This document shows positions 1 through 8,025 of a stretch of DNA of 64,000 bases, in pieces. The number at the start of each line of letters is the position of its first letter. Within the stretch, counting starts at the first letter, position 1. The notes under the pieces were generated by a model. It was not told where the DNA came from. It ran no database searches and saw nothing but the letters and a program-made list of their open reading frames with translations. Source of the DNA: Caldichromatium japonicum (GTDB lineage: Bacteria > Pseudomonadota > Gammaproteobacteria > Chromatiales > Chromatiaceae); NCBI RefSeq assembly GCF_011290485.1, contig NZ_CP048029.1, positions 558,001 to 622,000 of the forward strand, given 5' to 3'. Both the position numbers and the translations under genes were made by a program.

Positions 1-110
1 AAGCGATAGGCGCGCAGAGGGGATTGTTGGGCGCAGGGGTGTTCGACATCTGCAAAGGCTATGGGCGCGAAGGGGCCCAAGGGAAAGGGGGGTGGGCGCA
101 AGGTGGGTGA
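1..110 (+). CDS. IS630 transposase, N-terminal frame (orfA), partial
   Basis: This reading frame begins outside the window and ends at TGA 108-110. It encodes the end of the N-terminal DNA-binding region (GLLGAGVFDICK) and overlaps the catalytic frame, whose first ATG is at 61. The catalytic frame is shifted one base forward. The same two-frame layout is present in copy 2, so the break is inherited or a programmed frameshift rather than a fresh mutation. Confidence 0.6.
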   Translation, partial: AIGAQRGLLGAGVFDICKGYGREGAQGKGGWAQGG

Positions 111-831
111 GAAGCGGGCGCTGTTGGCGGAGCAGGACGCCCAGATACGCAAGCTCATGTGCGACGGGACACCGGATCAGCTGAAGCTGCCGTTTGCGCT
201 GTGGAGCCGGCAGGCGGTGCGGCAGTTGATCCTCGACCGTTTTGGCATCGAGCTCAGGCCGCAGGGGGAAGGCAAGTACATGGTGCGCTGGGGATTGACG
301 CCCCAGAAACCGATTCGGCGCGCCTATGAGCAAAGCCCGCCGGCGGGCAAGACGTGGCTTGAGGAGATCTACCCGGACATTGCCCGGCGCGCCAAGGCCG
401 AGGGCGCCGAAATCCACTGGGGCGATGAAACGGGGCTGCGCTCGGACGAGGTGCGCGGCAAGGTGCGTCGGAAGGCGTTCGCGGGGGCGATGAACGCCGA
501 CATCCTGATCGACTTCATGAAGCGGCTCGTCAAGGACGCCAGGGGCAAGAAGATCTTCCTCATCCTCGACAACCTGCGCGTGCATCACACCAAGCCGGTC
601 AAGGCCTGGCTGGCTGCATGCGCCAATCAAATCGAGGCCTCCTCCCTCCCCTCCTACAGCCCAGCACTGAACCCCAACGAGATGCTCAAGGCCACCATCA
701 CCGCGCAGGCGCCCTCCCGCGCCAAGGGCGATCTCAAGAAGGCGACCGTCAGCCACCTGCGCCGCCTTCTCAATTCCCCCCAACGCGTCATGCGCTACTT
801 CCAGCATCCCAAGCTCCATGATGCCGCGTAA
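61..831 (+). CDS. IS630-family transposase, catalytic frame (orfB)
   Basis: DDE transposase of the IS630/Tc1-mariner group, 256 aa. The visible acidic triad is HWGDETGL, FLILDNLRVHH and SPALNPNE. Full IS630 transposases are about 300-340 aa; the missing N-terminal helix-turn-helix is in the overlapping upstream frame ending at 110, so a frameshift is needed to make the full enzyme. It differs from the copy at 6701-7471 by only a few residues (PDQL versus PDEL, RAKG versus RTKG), so the two copies are recent. Confidence 0.88.
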   Translation: MGAKGPKGKGGGRKVGEKRALLAEQDAQIRKLMCDGTPDQLKLPFALWSRQAVRQLILDRFGIELRPQGEGKYMVRWGLTPQKPIRRAYEQSPPAGKTWLEEIYPDIARRAKAEGAEIHWGDETGLRSDEVRGKVRRKAFAGAMNADILIDFMKRLVKDARGKKIFLILDNLRVHHTKPVKAWLAACANQIEASSLPSYSPALNPNEMLKATITAQAPSRAKGDLKKATVSHLRRLLNSPQRVMRYFQHPKLHDAA

Positions 832-858
832 TACAAGTTCATTGGTTTCGGATCAATA

Positions 859-1089
859 ATGGTGTATTGCGAATCGTATCTGAACCGGACCCAGTTGATG
901 GGGCAGCGATTTGTCATTCTGCGCGCCGAGATGAAGAAAAAATTAGGTGGGCTGAAGGGTAAGAAAGGTCTAGAATTGGAGGTGTTAATGCTACCGCCAG
1001 ATGAGTCTTACATCTCCAGTCTGGCCGATCAGGTGGCGACGACTCCGTACCTGACCAAATCCTTCATTCTTTTCTTTAAGGCGGCCTAA
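859..1089 (+). pseudogene. 3' remnant of an unknown gene cut by IS630
   Basis: The frame is open from the IS end at 858 to TAA 1087-1089 (about 76 aa). No family is recognised. The stop is followed directly by an ATG at 1090 (TAAATG), an arrangement typical of coupled genes, which suggests this is the tail of a real gene interrupted by the IS insertion. Codon use does not look strongly coding, so a chance ORF cannot be excluded. Confidence 0.35.
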
Positions 1090-1149
1090 ATGGACAAATA
1101 ACACCAACAGTGGGATGGTGGCCGGCCTCCGGACGGGCTGGCAGAGGGG

Positions 1150-2361
1150 TTGGGCGAAAACTCACTCGGAAACCCGGAGTTCGTTTCCGAGTTGGTAGCT
1201 CAGTTCGCGGGCGAGATCCAGGCGATCTGCAAGCGCGGCGAAACAGGCGAGCTGGACATTCCGGACGTCGAGCGCGAGATGCAGGAAGCCAGCCGGCGCA
1301 TGTCGGCGATCTTCACCGGCAAGACCAAGGGGTATCGCGTTACCACTTGGAACACGGCCAGGCTCGGCGGCCTGGAGTCTAAGGCGCGCGTGTTCCTGGC
1401 GTCGCTGAAGGTCAACTACGGGAACGACTTCTGGTTCGACAACAGCGATCCGGTGGCCGGGCTGTTTTTCGCCCTGGCGCATCAGGTCGTCAGCGCCTAC
1501 CTGGCGGCGCGTAATGGCGCGACCGAGCACCACTTACCCGATGCCATGCAGTATGTCATCTGCATGCTGATGGGGTATCCGGATCCGCCGGTCGAGTCCG
1601 AGCCGCTGCAAAAATCCCAAGTCCATGGCTACACCAAGCGCGACGGCACCTATGTCAAGCCGTACGCGACTAATGTGGTGGCCAAGCCAAAGCCGGCGCC
1701 TGGCGGGGGCGTCAAAGGCCACACAGCGCCCCCCAAGCCAAAGCCGATCCCCAAGGCGATCCATCCCAAGCCCAACGACGTCGGCGAGCCTGTTGGCCTG
1801 TACGAGCCGCACGTCGAGACCGATGCGGCGCACTGGGGTCAGCCGGACAAGATCGCGACCTTCATCCCGCGCGGTCTGGGCGGGGACTGCCCGTACAAGC
1901 TCTATGGCGGGAACGCGGTCGAAGGCCAGAAGCCCGATCTCAAGGAGCCGCCGTTGCCCGAGGTTGCCAAGGGCAAGCATCTGTCCGTTGGCGTGGTGGT
2001 CGAGGAGTCCGACGGGCGAGTCTGGACGATCTCGCCATCCAATCGGTTTGGCGGATACGACAACACGTTCCCCAAGGGTACGCTTGAGGATGGCATCAAT
2101 CCGCAAGCCTCGGCGATCAAGGAGGCGTTTGAAAAGTCTGGACTCAAGGTCGAGATCACCGGATTTCTGGCTGACGTCGAGCGCGGCACATCGACGACAC
2201 GCTACTACCGGGCCAAGCGCGTCGGCGGCGATCCGACCGACATGGGCTGGGAGTCCCAGGCGGTGCATCTTGTCCCGCGCGAACGGCTGGCCGCGCACCT
2301 TCAGAGCAAGTATGACCAGCCGCTGATTGCAGCGCTGACCAACAACAACGAGAAGAGTTGA
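1150..2361 (+). CDS. Phage-associated protein with C-terminal Nudix-like domain
   Basis: About 403 aa from a TTG at 1150. The frame is open back to a TAA at 1099, and an in-frame ATG at 1090 is cut off by that TAA at its fourth codon, so the original start may have been 1090. The N-terminal 140 residues are an unrecognised helical region. Next comes a Pro/Lys-rich linker (about 165-205). A Nudix-type fold lies at about 270-390, with a degenerate Nudix box: PKGTLEDG then AIKEAFEKSGL. The canonical pattern Gx5Ex7REUxEExGU has Ile in place of the first Glu, and Lys replaces both the Arg and the last Glu of REUxEE. Hydrolase activity is therefore doubtful. It stands immediately before terminase genes, so a prophage origin is likely. 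Confidence 0.55.
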   Translation: MGENSLGNPEFVSELVAQFAGEIQAICKRGETGELDIPDVEREMQEASRRMSAIFTGKTKGYRVTTWNTARLGGLESKARVFLASLKVNYGNDFWFDNSDPVAGLFFALAHQVVSAYLAARNGATEHHLPDAMQYVICMLMGYPDPPVESEPLQKSQVHGYTKRDGTYVKPYATNVVAKPKPAPGGGVKGHTAPPKPKPIPKAIHPKPNDVGEPVGLYEPHVETDAAHWGQPDKIATFIPRGLGGDCPYKLYGGNAVEGQKPDLKEPPLPEVAKGKHLSVGVVVEESDGRVWTISPSNRFGGYDNTFPKGTLEDGINPQASAIKEAFEKSGLKVEITGFLADVERGTSTTRYYRAKRVGGDPTDMGWESQAVHLVPRERLAAHLQSKYDQPLIAALTNNNEKS

Positions 2362-2369
2362 GATACACT

Positions 2370-2699
2370 ATGTGGCTATGCCTCAATCAGGGCTTCTACT
2401 CCATCGTGCGCACGAAAGACCTGCCGCCCGGTCATCTACTGGTGCGTGCCCGGCGCGAAGGGGATCTCGAAAAACTGTGGCCGGACGCGGAGGTCAAGCG
2501 CACCGTCAGGAGTGACTACCTGTTTCGCGCCATCGTGCCGGAGCAGGTGGTCGCCGAAGCCGTGGCGCGCGAGGTGATCGGCATCGACTACGACAACTTC
2601 AAATCTAGTGTTGATGACCAGGCGCTGCACGATGCCTATCTCATAGTCTGGCGCGCCATGGCGCGTCTCCAGCGTCCGGCGCCTTACAGCCGAGGGTAA
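2370..2699 (+). CDS. Conserved phage-type protein upstream of terminase
   Basis: A 109-aa protein beginning MWLCLN; the ATG at 2370 is preferred to the TTG at 2358 because the MW start fits the protein best and GAAGAG lies just upstream. Conserved-looking blocks are LLVRARREGDLEKLWPDAEV, DYLFRAIVPEQVVAEAV and GIDYDNFKSSV..HDAYLIVW. I associate this pattern from memory with a small family of unknown function found next to phage packaging genes. No catalytic motif is visible. It is followed after 6 bp by the small terminase gene. Confidence 0.55.
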   Translation: MWLCLNQGFYSIVRTKDLPPGHLLVRARREGDLEKLWPDAEVKRTVRSDYLFRAIVPEQVVAEAVAREVIGIDYDNFKSSVDDQALHDAYLIVWRAMARLQRPAPYSRG

Positions 2700-2705
2700 T
2701 CTGCG

Positions 2706-3323
2706 ATGCCATACGGCGTTCGTCTTCAGGCCGCCGAGTGGGAGGCCATCCGGCGTTCCTATGAGTACGACCCCGACGAGCCAACGCCGTGGGAAGCCGC
2801 GCGACGGGCGGCGGAAAAGCACGGCTTCCAGCTTCCGTCGCGGCAGACAATCTACAACCGACAGATCGCCGAGAAATGGGAGCGGCATAGTGGTCTGGCC
2901 GGCGTGGTGCAGGCGGCGCATCGCAAAGCCGATCGACTGGTCGAGCCTGACGGCTCGCCGGCTCCGCCTCCACCGCCGCCGCCAGAGACTCCGGCGCCGA
3001 AGGTCGACCGCCTCACGGAGGCGTATCAGGCCCGTCAGAACGCCGAGGACAAGCGTGCCGAGGTGCTGGCACGGCACCGCCAGGAATGGCGTCAGGTGGC
3101 CGTGTTGCGCCAGGAGGCGCTGCAACTGCGCCAGAGTGATCCGATCAAGGCCGACCAGCGCATGCGCTTGGCCAAGACCACGGCCGAGACGACCAAGATT
3201 CAACAGGAAGGCGAGCGCAAAGCCTGGGGCCTGGACGAGCCGCCGCCATTGCCGGATGTCACCAAGCTCTCAGACGAGCAGCTGAAAGCGCTAGCGCGGG
3301 GCAAGATTCCGGGCCTCGGTTGA
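2706..3323 (+). CDS. Phage terminase small subunit (probable)
   Basis: A 205-aa protein with an N-terminal helix-turn-helix-like region (about 12-60, including PWEAARRAAEKHGFQLPSRQ), a poly-Pro linker (about 84-97) and a long charged helical segment (100-175). It ends with KLSDEQLKALARGK, a tail often seen in small terminase subunits. In phages this subunit recognises the packaging site and recruits the ATPase. Assignment rests mainly on size, architecture and its position just before a large-terminase fragment. Confidence 0.6.
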   Translation: MPYGVRLQAAEWEAIRRSYEYDPDEPTPWEAARRAAEKHGFQLPSRQTIYNRQIAEKWERHSGLAGVVQAAHRKADRLVEPDGSPAPPPPPPPETPAPKVDRLTEAYQARQNAEDKRAEVLARHRQEWRQVAVLRQEALQLRQSDPIKADQRMRLAKTTAETTKIQQEGERKAWGLDEPPPLPDVTKLSDEQLKALARGKIPGLG

Positions 3324-3375
3324 GGCCAATGTCGTGACAGCAGAATGGGCGGGAACGCATCGCCGCCGATTCCGC

Positions 3376-3720
3376 ATGAGCACGCCCGCCATCCGCCGCG
3401 CCCAGCATATCGCCATCCTCCAAGCTCGCGCCGAGCAGGAGCTGCGCCGCCGTGCTCGCGCCCGTGCGCGCGGTGATAATCTAGGCATTCAGCTTCCGCC
3501 CTGGGCCAGCGAGTTCCAGCGTCCGGCGCGCTACAAAGTCGCCTGGGGCGGCCGCGGATCGGCGAAATCTCACACTTTTGCTCGAATGCTGCTGATGCAC
3601 GCCGCCGAGCGCCCAATGCGCATCCTGTGCGCGCGCGAGCTACAGATCAGTATCAAAGACTCAGTGCACCGGAAGATCTTTGGTGATGGGCCCGCCGTGA
3701 TGCGGGCGATCCGCAAGTAG
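3376..3720 (+). pseudogene. Phage terminase large subunit, N-terminal fragment
   Basis: The frame encodes LPPWASEFQRPARYKVAWGG followed by RGSAKSH, a Walker A loop (GGRGSAKS) typical of PBSX/terminase-3 large subunits, then MRILCARELQISIKDSVHR. The normal protein is over 400 aa, but this frame stops at TAG 3718-3720 after about 115 codons. The same frame is open again for about 38 codons up to the IS5 end at 3834. The nuclease half is missing, so it cannot package DNA. An upstream GTG at 3334 is an alternative start. Confidence 0.75.
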
Positions 3721-3833
3721 ATCGCGTTCCAGGCCATTATGCACCAGACGGCGATGATGGCAGTCGATACGGTCCCGTCTCCAGGCCACAGGCTCGGCCA
3801 GGGCATCAGGATGTTTCTTTGCGCATCGCTGAT

Positions 3834-4747
3834 CTAGGTCCTCTTCTCAATCGTGCGCATAGTGCTATGTCATATGCAAGCGAGGTTGCATAAATCGTTC
3901 ACAGTCACTGACATGGCGAGGGGCTGTTCACAGTGGGTGAAGTCTGGTCATATCCTGACTTTTGCGCAGGAGTCAGGATGGAGCGGAAGATGTTATGAGA
4001 TGAGCGGTGGGCACGCATTGAGCAGCTGTTACCGGGGAAGAAGAGCGATCCGGGTTGCACAGCGAGGGACAACCGGCGCGTTGTCGAAGCCGTGCTCTGG
4101 ATCATGCGCACCGGCTGTCTGTGGCGCGATTTGCCAGCCGAGCTGGGCCACTGGCACCGGACATATGTGCGTTTCTCGCGCTGGCGCGAGAAAGGTGTTT
4201 GGGAGCGCGTGGCCGCCGCACTGCAAGGCGATGCCGACATGGAGCATCTGTTCATCGACTCGACCATCGTGCGCGCCCACTCACATTCTGCTGGCGCCCC
4301 AAAAAAAGCGGGCCAACAGGAAATCGGTCGCTTGCGGGGCGGGTTGACGACCAAACTGCACGTTGCGGTGGATGCCTTGGGCAATCCGCTGCGCGTCATT
4401 CTCTCGGCAGGGCAGGTCGCCGACATCGAGCAGGCCGCGGCGTTGATCCAGGACCAACCGACCGAGTGCGTCATTGCCGACAAGGGTTACGACTCGGATG
4501 CCCTTGTCGAAACGGTGACCGCACAGGGCAGCCAGGCGGTCATCCCCCCACGCTCCAACCGACTCAATCCGCGCTCGTTCAACCGGCATCTCTACAAAAA
4601 CCGCAATCTGATCAAGCGCTTCTTCTGTCGCATCCAGCAATTCAGACGCATCGCCACGCGCTACGACAAGCTCGCCTCGTCTTCCCTGTCGTTCGTTTAT
4701 CTGGCTTGCACCATCGCCTGATTGACTTGATTGAGAATACACCCTAG
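3834..4747 (+). mobile_element. IS5-family insertion sequence (IS427/IS1031-like)
   Basis: Imperfect terminal repeats are visible: left end CTAGGTCCTCTTCTCAATCG at 3834, and right end read inward CTAGGGTGTATTCTCAATCA at 4747. CTAG is present at both edges, compatible with a short target duplication. The element is about 0.9 kb, the usual size for the subgroup, and has one transposase gene. It sits inside the prophage remnant between the terminase fragment and another ORF tail. Confidence 0.82.
3978..4721 (+). pseudogene. IS5-family transposase with in-frame TGA at codon 7
   Basis: Reading from ATG 3978 gives MERKML, then TGA at 3996-3998, then DERWARIEQLLPGKKSDPGC, continuous to the stop at 4721 (247 codons). 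Homologues normally have Arg at this position, so CGA to TGA is a simple explanation. Downstream, the DDE features are intact: FIDSTIVRAHSH, KLHVAVDALGNPLRVILSAG, VIADKGYDSD and the Y-rich tail. Translation could restart at a later GTG (4092), but the N-terminal region would be lost. Probably inactive. Confidence 0.8.
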
Positions 4748-4749
4748 AG

Positions 4750-4857
4750 GTGCAGCGGGAAGGAAAGGTTGTTTACCCTGTTAGCCAGAATGGCATCCAG
4801 GCTGAAAGAGAAGAGATCGAGGCCATCATCGCGGCGCCGATCGACTGGGCCTCCTAG
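4750..4857 (+). pseudogene. C-terminal tail of an unidentified prophage gene
   Basis: Immediately after the IS5 right end the frame reads VQREGKVVYPVSQNGIQAER then EEIEAIIAAPIDWAS and a stop at 4855-4857. It has good codon composition and lies in the same orientation as the phage genes, so it is probably the 3' end of a gene disrupted by IS5 or by an earlier deletion. No family is recognised. Confidence 0.35.
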
Positions 4858-4934
4858 CCTGAGGGGGAAACAGGCGGCAGCGCCGAAAGAGGGGATCGCT
4901 AAGGCTAAGATCCATCTTACAAGGCCAGTTCGAT

Positions 4935-4982
4935 AGCTGGAGTAGATAATAGCTGGAGTAGATATCAGCTGGGGTAGATTAT
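4935..4982. repeat. Three tandem 16-bp repeats beside tRNA-Ser
   Basis: Units AGCTGGAGTAGATAAT (4935), AGCTGGAGTAGATATC (4951) and AGCTGGGGTAGATTAT (4967) follow one another without a gap, 52 bp from the 3' end of tRNA-Ser. Such short direct repeats near an integration site could be arm-type recombinase sites or a simple slippage product. Confidence 0.7.
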
Positions 4983-5033
4983 CGCATGGCCTTGGCTTTT
5001 CCCCTTTGCAAACAAAGATTTGCGTGAGGGGAT

Positions 5034-5123
<90 letters not shown>

Positions 5124-5200
5124 GAATACTTTGGGCAGCAGGCGGATAAGTTTAATCGCGCGTCGATCCATTGTCCACGGCGCCGCCGGGATGGGATCGC

Positions 5201-5224
5201 GCTCCCTCCTGTCAAGGAGGGAGC
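5201..5224. terminator. Perfect 10-bp hairpin downstream of nhaD
   Basis: GCTCCCTCCT, loop GTCA, AGGAGGGAGC. It lies 21 bp beyond the nhaD stop and 77 bp upstream of tRNA-Ser, all on the minus strand. A T-run is lacking, so it may be a processing or attenuating hairpin rather than a canonical intrinsic terminator. Confidence 0.5.
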
Positions 5225-5244
5225 AAAGATAGGCGCAGGGCACC

Positions 5245-6657
5245 TTAGCCATTGATCCAGAAATGGACGGCGATGCTCGCCAAAAAGCCTAGGGCGATCG
5301 CCGGGGTCCATTCGAGATGGCCGAAGAAGGTATAGGCGCCGCGCGTCTGACCCATCAAGGCCACACCTGCCGCCGAGCCGATCGAGAGCAGCGAACCGCC
5401 GACCCCAGCAGTCAGGGTCACTAAGAGCCACTGGGTCTGGTTCATGTCCGGCATCATGGTGAGGACTGCATACATGATCGGGATGTTATCGACCACTGCC
5501 GACAGCAGACCGACCGCGACATTGGCCAGGGTCGGCCCCCATTGGTGATAGATCACATCCGAGACCAGGGCGAGATAACCGATCTGCCCCAGACCGCCGA
5601 CGCATAGGACCACGCCATAAAAGAACAACAGGGTATCCCATTCGACGCGTGCGACCTTGTTGAAGACATCGAAGGGGGTCATGTCGCCGACCAGGGCGGC
5701 GCGGTCTTCGTTACGGCTCTGCCAAAGGTTGTGGGTCCGTTTCAGATAGTAGCCGAAGAGCTGCAGATACCCGAGCCCGGTGAGCATCCCGATGACCGGT
5801 GGCAGATGCAGGAAATGATGGACGCTAACGGCGGTAGCGATGGTCAATAAAAACAGCACCATGATACGCCGTGCCCCCCGTTTCATATAGACACCATCCT
5901 CTTGGGCGGAGGGCTTGATCCGTGGCACGGCGAAGGTCATCAAGATCGCAGGGATCAAATAATTGACCACCGAGGGGATGAACAGCTTAAAGAAGCTAAA
6001 GAAATCGACCACGCCCTTTTGCCATACCATGAGGGTGGTGATGTCGCCGAAGGGACTAAAGGCCCCGCCGGCATTGGCGGCCACCACGATATTGATACAG
6101 GCTAGGGTGATGAAGGTCCGGTTATCGCCGCCGACCGCCATCACCACTGCGCACATCAGAAGCGCCGTGGTCAGATTGTCGGCAAAGGGAGAGATGAAAA
6201 AGGCAAGGGTGCCGCTCATCCAGAACAGGGCACGGAAACCAAATCCCTTGCGGATGATCCAGGCGCGCAGGGCTTCGAAGACGCCACGCTCCTCAAGGGC
6301 ATTGATATAGGTCATGGCGACCAGGAGAAAGAGCATGAGCTCGGCGTATTCGAGCAGGGTATGGCGCACGGACACACCGGCGATCTCGGGTTGGCCCTGC
6401 TGAAGATAGGCATAGGCGATCAAACACCAGATGAGTCCAGCCGCGATGATCACGGGTTTGGACTTGCGCAAATGGAGAAACTCTTCCAAGACGACCAATG
6501 CATAGGCGATCACAAAGATCAGCAGTGCTAGATAACCGATGGTGTGGTCGGTGAGATCGATCGCCGAATGATCCGGAGCTCCCCCGCCAAAGGCCAGGGC
6601 CAGGCCGGGTAGGAAGAGGGCGAGCAGGCCAATGAGAAGGCTCTGAGCAGGCGGCAT
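5245..6657 (-). CDS. nhaD: Na+/H+ antiporter NhaD
   Basis: A 470-aa inner-membrane antiporter of the ion-transporter superfamily that exchanges cytoplasmic Na+ or Li+ for protons. About a dozen hydrophobic segments are visible. Conserved blocks include FFISPFADNLTTALLMCAV, NIVVAANAGGAFSPFGDITT and LLSAVVDNIPIMYAVL, with buried Asp/Asn/Thr residues matching the NhaD signature. The first ~22 residues may be a signal-like helix. The start ATG at 6657 is preceded by GGAG, but only about 16 bp upstream begins the IS630 copy, so the native promoter has been displaced. Transcription may now come from the IS, which points the same way. Confidence 0.93.
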   Translation of the reverse strand: MPPAQSLLIGLLALFLPGLALAFGGGAPDHSAIDLTDHTIGYLALLIFVIAYALVVLEEFLHLRKSKPVIIAAGLIWCLIAYAYLQQGQPEIAGVSVRHTLLEYAELMLFLLVAMTYINALEERGVFEALRAWIIRKGFGFRALFWMSGTLAFFISPFADNLTTALLMCAVVMAVGGDNRTFITLACINIVVAANAGGAFSPFGDITTLMVWQKGVVDFFSFFKLFIPSVVNYLIPAILMTFAVPRIKPSAQEDGVYMKRGARRIMVLFLLTIATAVSVHHFLHLPPVIGMLTGLGYLQLFGYYLKRTHNLWQSRNEDRAALVGDMTPFDVFNKVARVEWDTLLFFYGVVLCVGGLGQIGYLALVSDVIYHQWGPTLANVAVGLLSAVVDNIPIMYAVLTMMPDMNQTQWLLVTLTAGVGGSLLSIGSAAGVALMGQTRGAYTFFGHLEWTPAIALGFLASIAVHFWING

Positions 6658-6700
6658 AGGACGATATTCTCCTTATTGATCCGAAACCAATGAATTTATA

Positions 6701-7471
6701 TTACGCGGCATCATGGAGCTTGGGATGCTGGAAGTAGCGCATGATGCGTTGGGGGGAATTGAGAAGGCGGCGCAGGTGGCTGACGGTCGCCTTCTTCAGA
6801 TCGCCCTTGGTGCGGGAGGGCGCCTGCGCGGTGATGGTGGCCTTGAGCATCTCGTTGGGGTTCAGTGCTGGGCTGTAGGAGGGGAGGGAGGAGGCCTCGA
6901 TTTGATTGGCGCATGCAGCCAGCCAGGCCTTGACTGGCTTGGTGTGATGCACGCGCAGGTTGTCGAGGATGAGGAAGATCTTCTTGCCCCTGGCGTCCTT
7001 GACGAGCCGCTTCATGAAGTCGATCAGGATGTCGGCGTTCATCGCCCCCGCGAACGCCTTCCGACGCACCTTGCCGCGCACCTCGTCCGAGCGCAGCCCC
7101 GTTTCATCGCCCCAGTGGATTTCGGCGCCCTCGGCCTTGGCGCGCCGGGCAATGTCCGGGTAGATCTCCTCAAGCCACGTCTTGCCCGCCGGCGGGCTTT
7201 GCTCATAGGCGCGCCGAATCGGTTTCTGGGGCGTCAATCCCCAGCGCACCATGTACTTGCCCTCCCCCTGCGGCCTGAGCTCGATGCCAAAACGGTCGAG
7301 GATCAACTGCCGCACCGCCTGCCGGCTCCACAGCGCAAACGGCAGCTTCAGCTCATCCGGTGTCCCGTCGCACATGAGCTTGCGTATCTGGGCGTCCTGC
7401 TCCGCCAACAGCGCCCGCTTCTCGCCCACCTTGCGCCTACCCCGCTTGCCCTTGGGCCCCTTCGCGCCCAT
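6701..7471 (-). CDS. IS630-family transposase, catalytic frame (orfB)
   Basis: A 256-aa DDE catalytic region nearly identical to the copy at 61-831, with HWGDETGL, FLILDNLRVHH and SPALNPNE intact. It is shifted by one base relative to the N-terminal frame at 7437-7586. The frames overlap by 35 bp over a G/C-run sequence (GGGGCCCAAGGGCAAGCGGGG region), where ribosomal slippage could produce a fused protein of about 295 aa. Confidence 0.88.
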   Translation of the reverse strand: MGAKGPKGKRGRRKVGEKRALLAEQDAQIRKLMCDGTPDELKLPFALWSRQAVRQLILDRFGIELRPQGEGKYMVRWGLTPQKPIRRAYEQSPPAGKTWLEEIYPDIARRAKAEGAEIHWGDETGLRSDEVRGKVRRKAFAGAMNADILIDFMKRLVKDARGKKIFLILDNLRVHHTKPVKAWLAACANQIEASSLPSYSPALNPNEMLKATITAQAPSRTKGDLKKATVSHLRRLLNSPQRIMRYFQHPKLHDAA

Positions 7472-7586
7472 AGCGTTTGCAGATGTCGAACACCCCTGCG
7501 CCCAACAATCCCCTCTGCGCGCCTATCGCTTCATACGTCCAGCTACGCCGCCGCTCTTCGCGCGCCGCAAACGACAGCAATCTCAT
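7437..7586 (-). CDS. IS630 transposase, N-terminal frame (orfA)
   Basis: Reads MRLLSFAAREERRRSWTYEA then IGAQRGLLGAGVFDICKRYG and ends at TAG 7437-7439 (49 aa). This matches the helix-turn-helix start expected of IS630 transposases. It overlaps the catalytic frame, as in copy 1. Alone it would be only a DNA-binding fragment. Confidence 0.65.
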   Translation of the reverse strand: MRLLSFAAREERRRSWTYEAIGAQRGLLGAGVFDICKRYGREGAQGQAG

Positions 7587-7734
7587 GTCTCGTCTTTCCA
7601 TGCCCACGACATCAGGACAGCTCGCTCAATTTCAAAAGCATGTGTTTCTTATCAATAAAATCCTCCCTCGATGTTGTAGGCTACTGCACAAGATCGGGAT
7701 TTGATGCCTGACTGAGATAAAACAATATTGTGCA

Positions 7735-8025
7735 TCAATAAGATCCTGGCTTGGGCGGTATCTGGAGTGGAATGATATTAGTGGATGTCTTGCCCAAGCT
7801 TACGTGTACCCCGAAATAGTCAAAAAGGGTATAACCCGTACCCGCCGCGACGGCAAGGATCAAGATCTGTATCAAGAAACGCACAAATGGACGGCGCTGG
7901 CGCTGTGGCCTCCAAGTCGTGCGTTGAAATTGATAGTCGCGCATCACCAAAAATCCCAGCTGAAGGCGCCAAATCGCCCACCAAAACCTATAATGCCCTA
8001 GTGTAGTCAGATGGATATCCAGCAA
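7735..8025 (-). CDS. Hypothetical small membrane protein
   Basis: A 96-aa frame from a TTG start with AAGGA just upstream. It has a Trp/Arg-rich N-terminal part (HYRFWWAIWRLQLGF, TTWRPQRQRRPFVRF), one strong transmembrane helix (about 50-70) and a Pro-rich tail. The composition (basic then hydrophobic) looks like a real single-pass protein, but I do not recognise a family. It is divergent from tyrS, with an 80-bp gap. An inverted repeat TTGATGC/GCATCAA (7701-7738) overlaps its stop. Confidence 0.45.
   Translation of the reverse strand: MLDIHLTTLGHYRFWWAIWRLQLGFLVMRDYQFQRTTWRPQRQRRPFVRFLIQILILAVAAGTGYTLFDYFGVHVSLGKTSTNIIPLQIPPKPGSY

Larger units (their letters stand above)
1..858 (+). mobile_element. 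IS630-family insertion sequence, copy 1 (left end outside window)
   Basis: The right terminal repeat, read inward, is TTATTGATCCGAAACCAATG and ends at a TA dinucleotide at 857-858. The element carries the two overlapping transposase frames described below. It is nearly identical to the complete copy at 6674-7657, which lies in the opposite orientation. The left repeat lies before base 1. IS630/Tc1 elements insert at TA, which fits the flank. Confidence 0.88.
6674..7657 (-). mobile_element. IS630-family insertion sequence, copy 2 (complete)
   Basis: The element is about 0.98 kb, bounded by TA dinucleotides at 6674-6675 and 7656-7657. The terminal repeats read inward TTATTGATAAGAAACACATG (transposase start side) and TTATTGATCCGAAACCAATG (nhaD side). 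It contains both transposase frames. Orientation is opposite to copy 1, so together they bracket 858-6674 as an inverted pair. Confidence 0.9.

Noticed and set aside
1534-2298. Long minus-strand ORF opposite the Nudix-like gene
   Set aside because: Mirror frame of a GC-rich coding gene; low-complexity Arg/Leu/Gly content and no domain.
4935-4982. CRISPR array
   Set aside because: Three adjacent 16-bp units with no spacers; simple tandem repeats.
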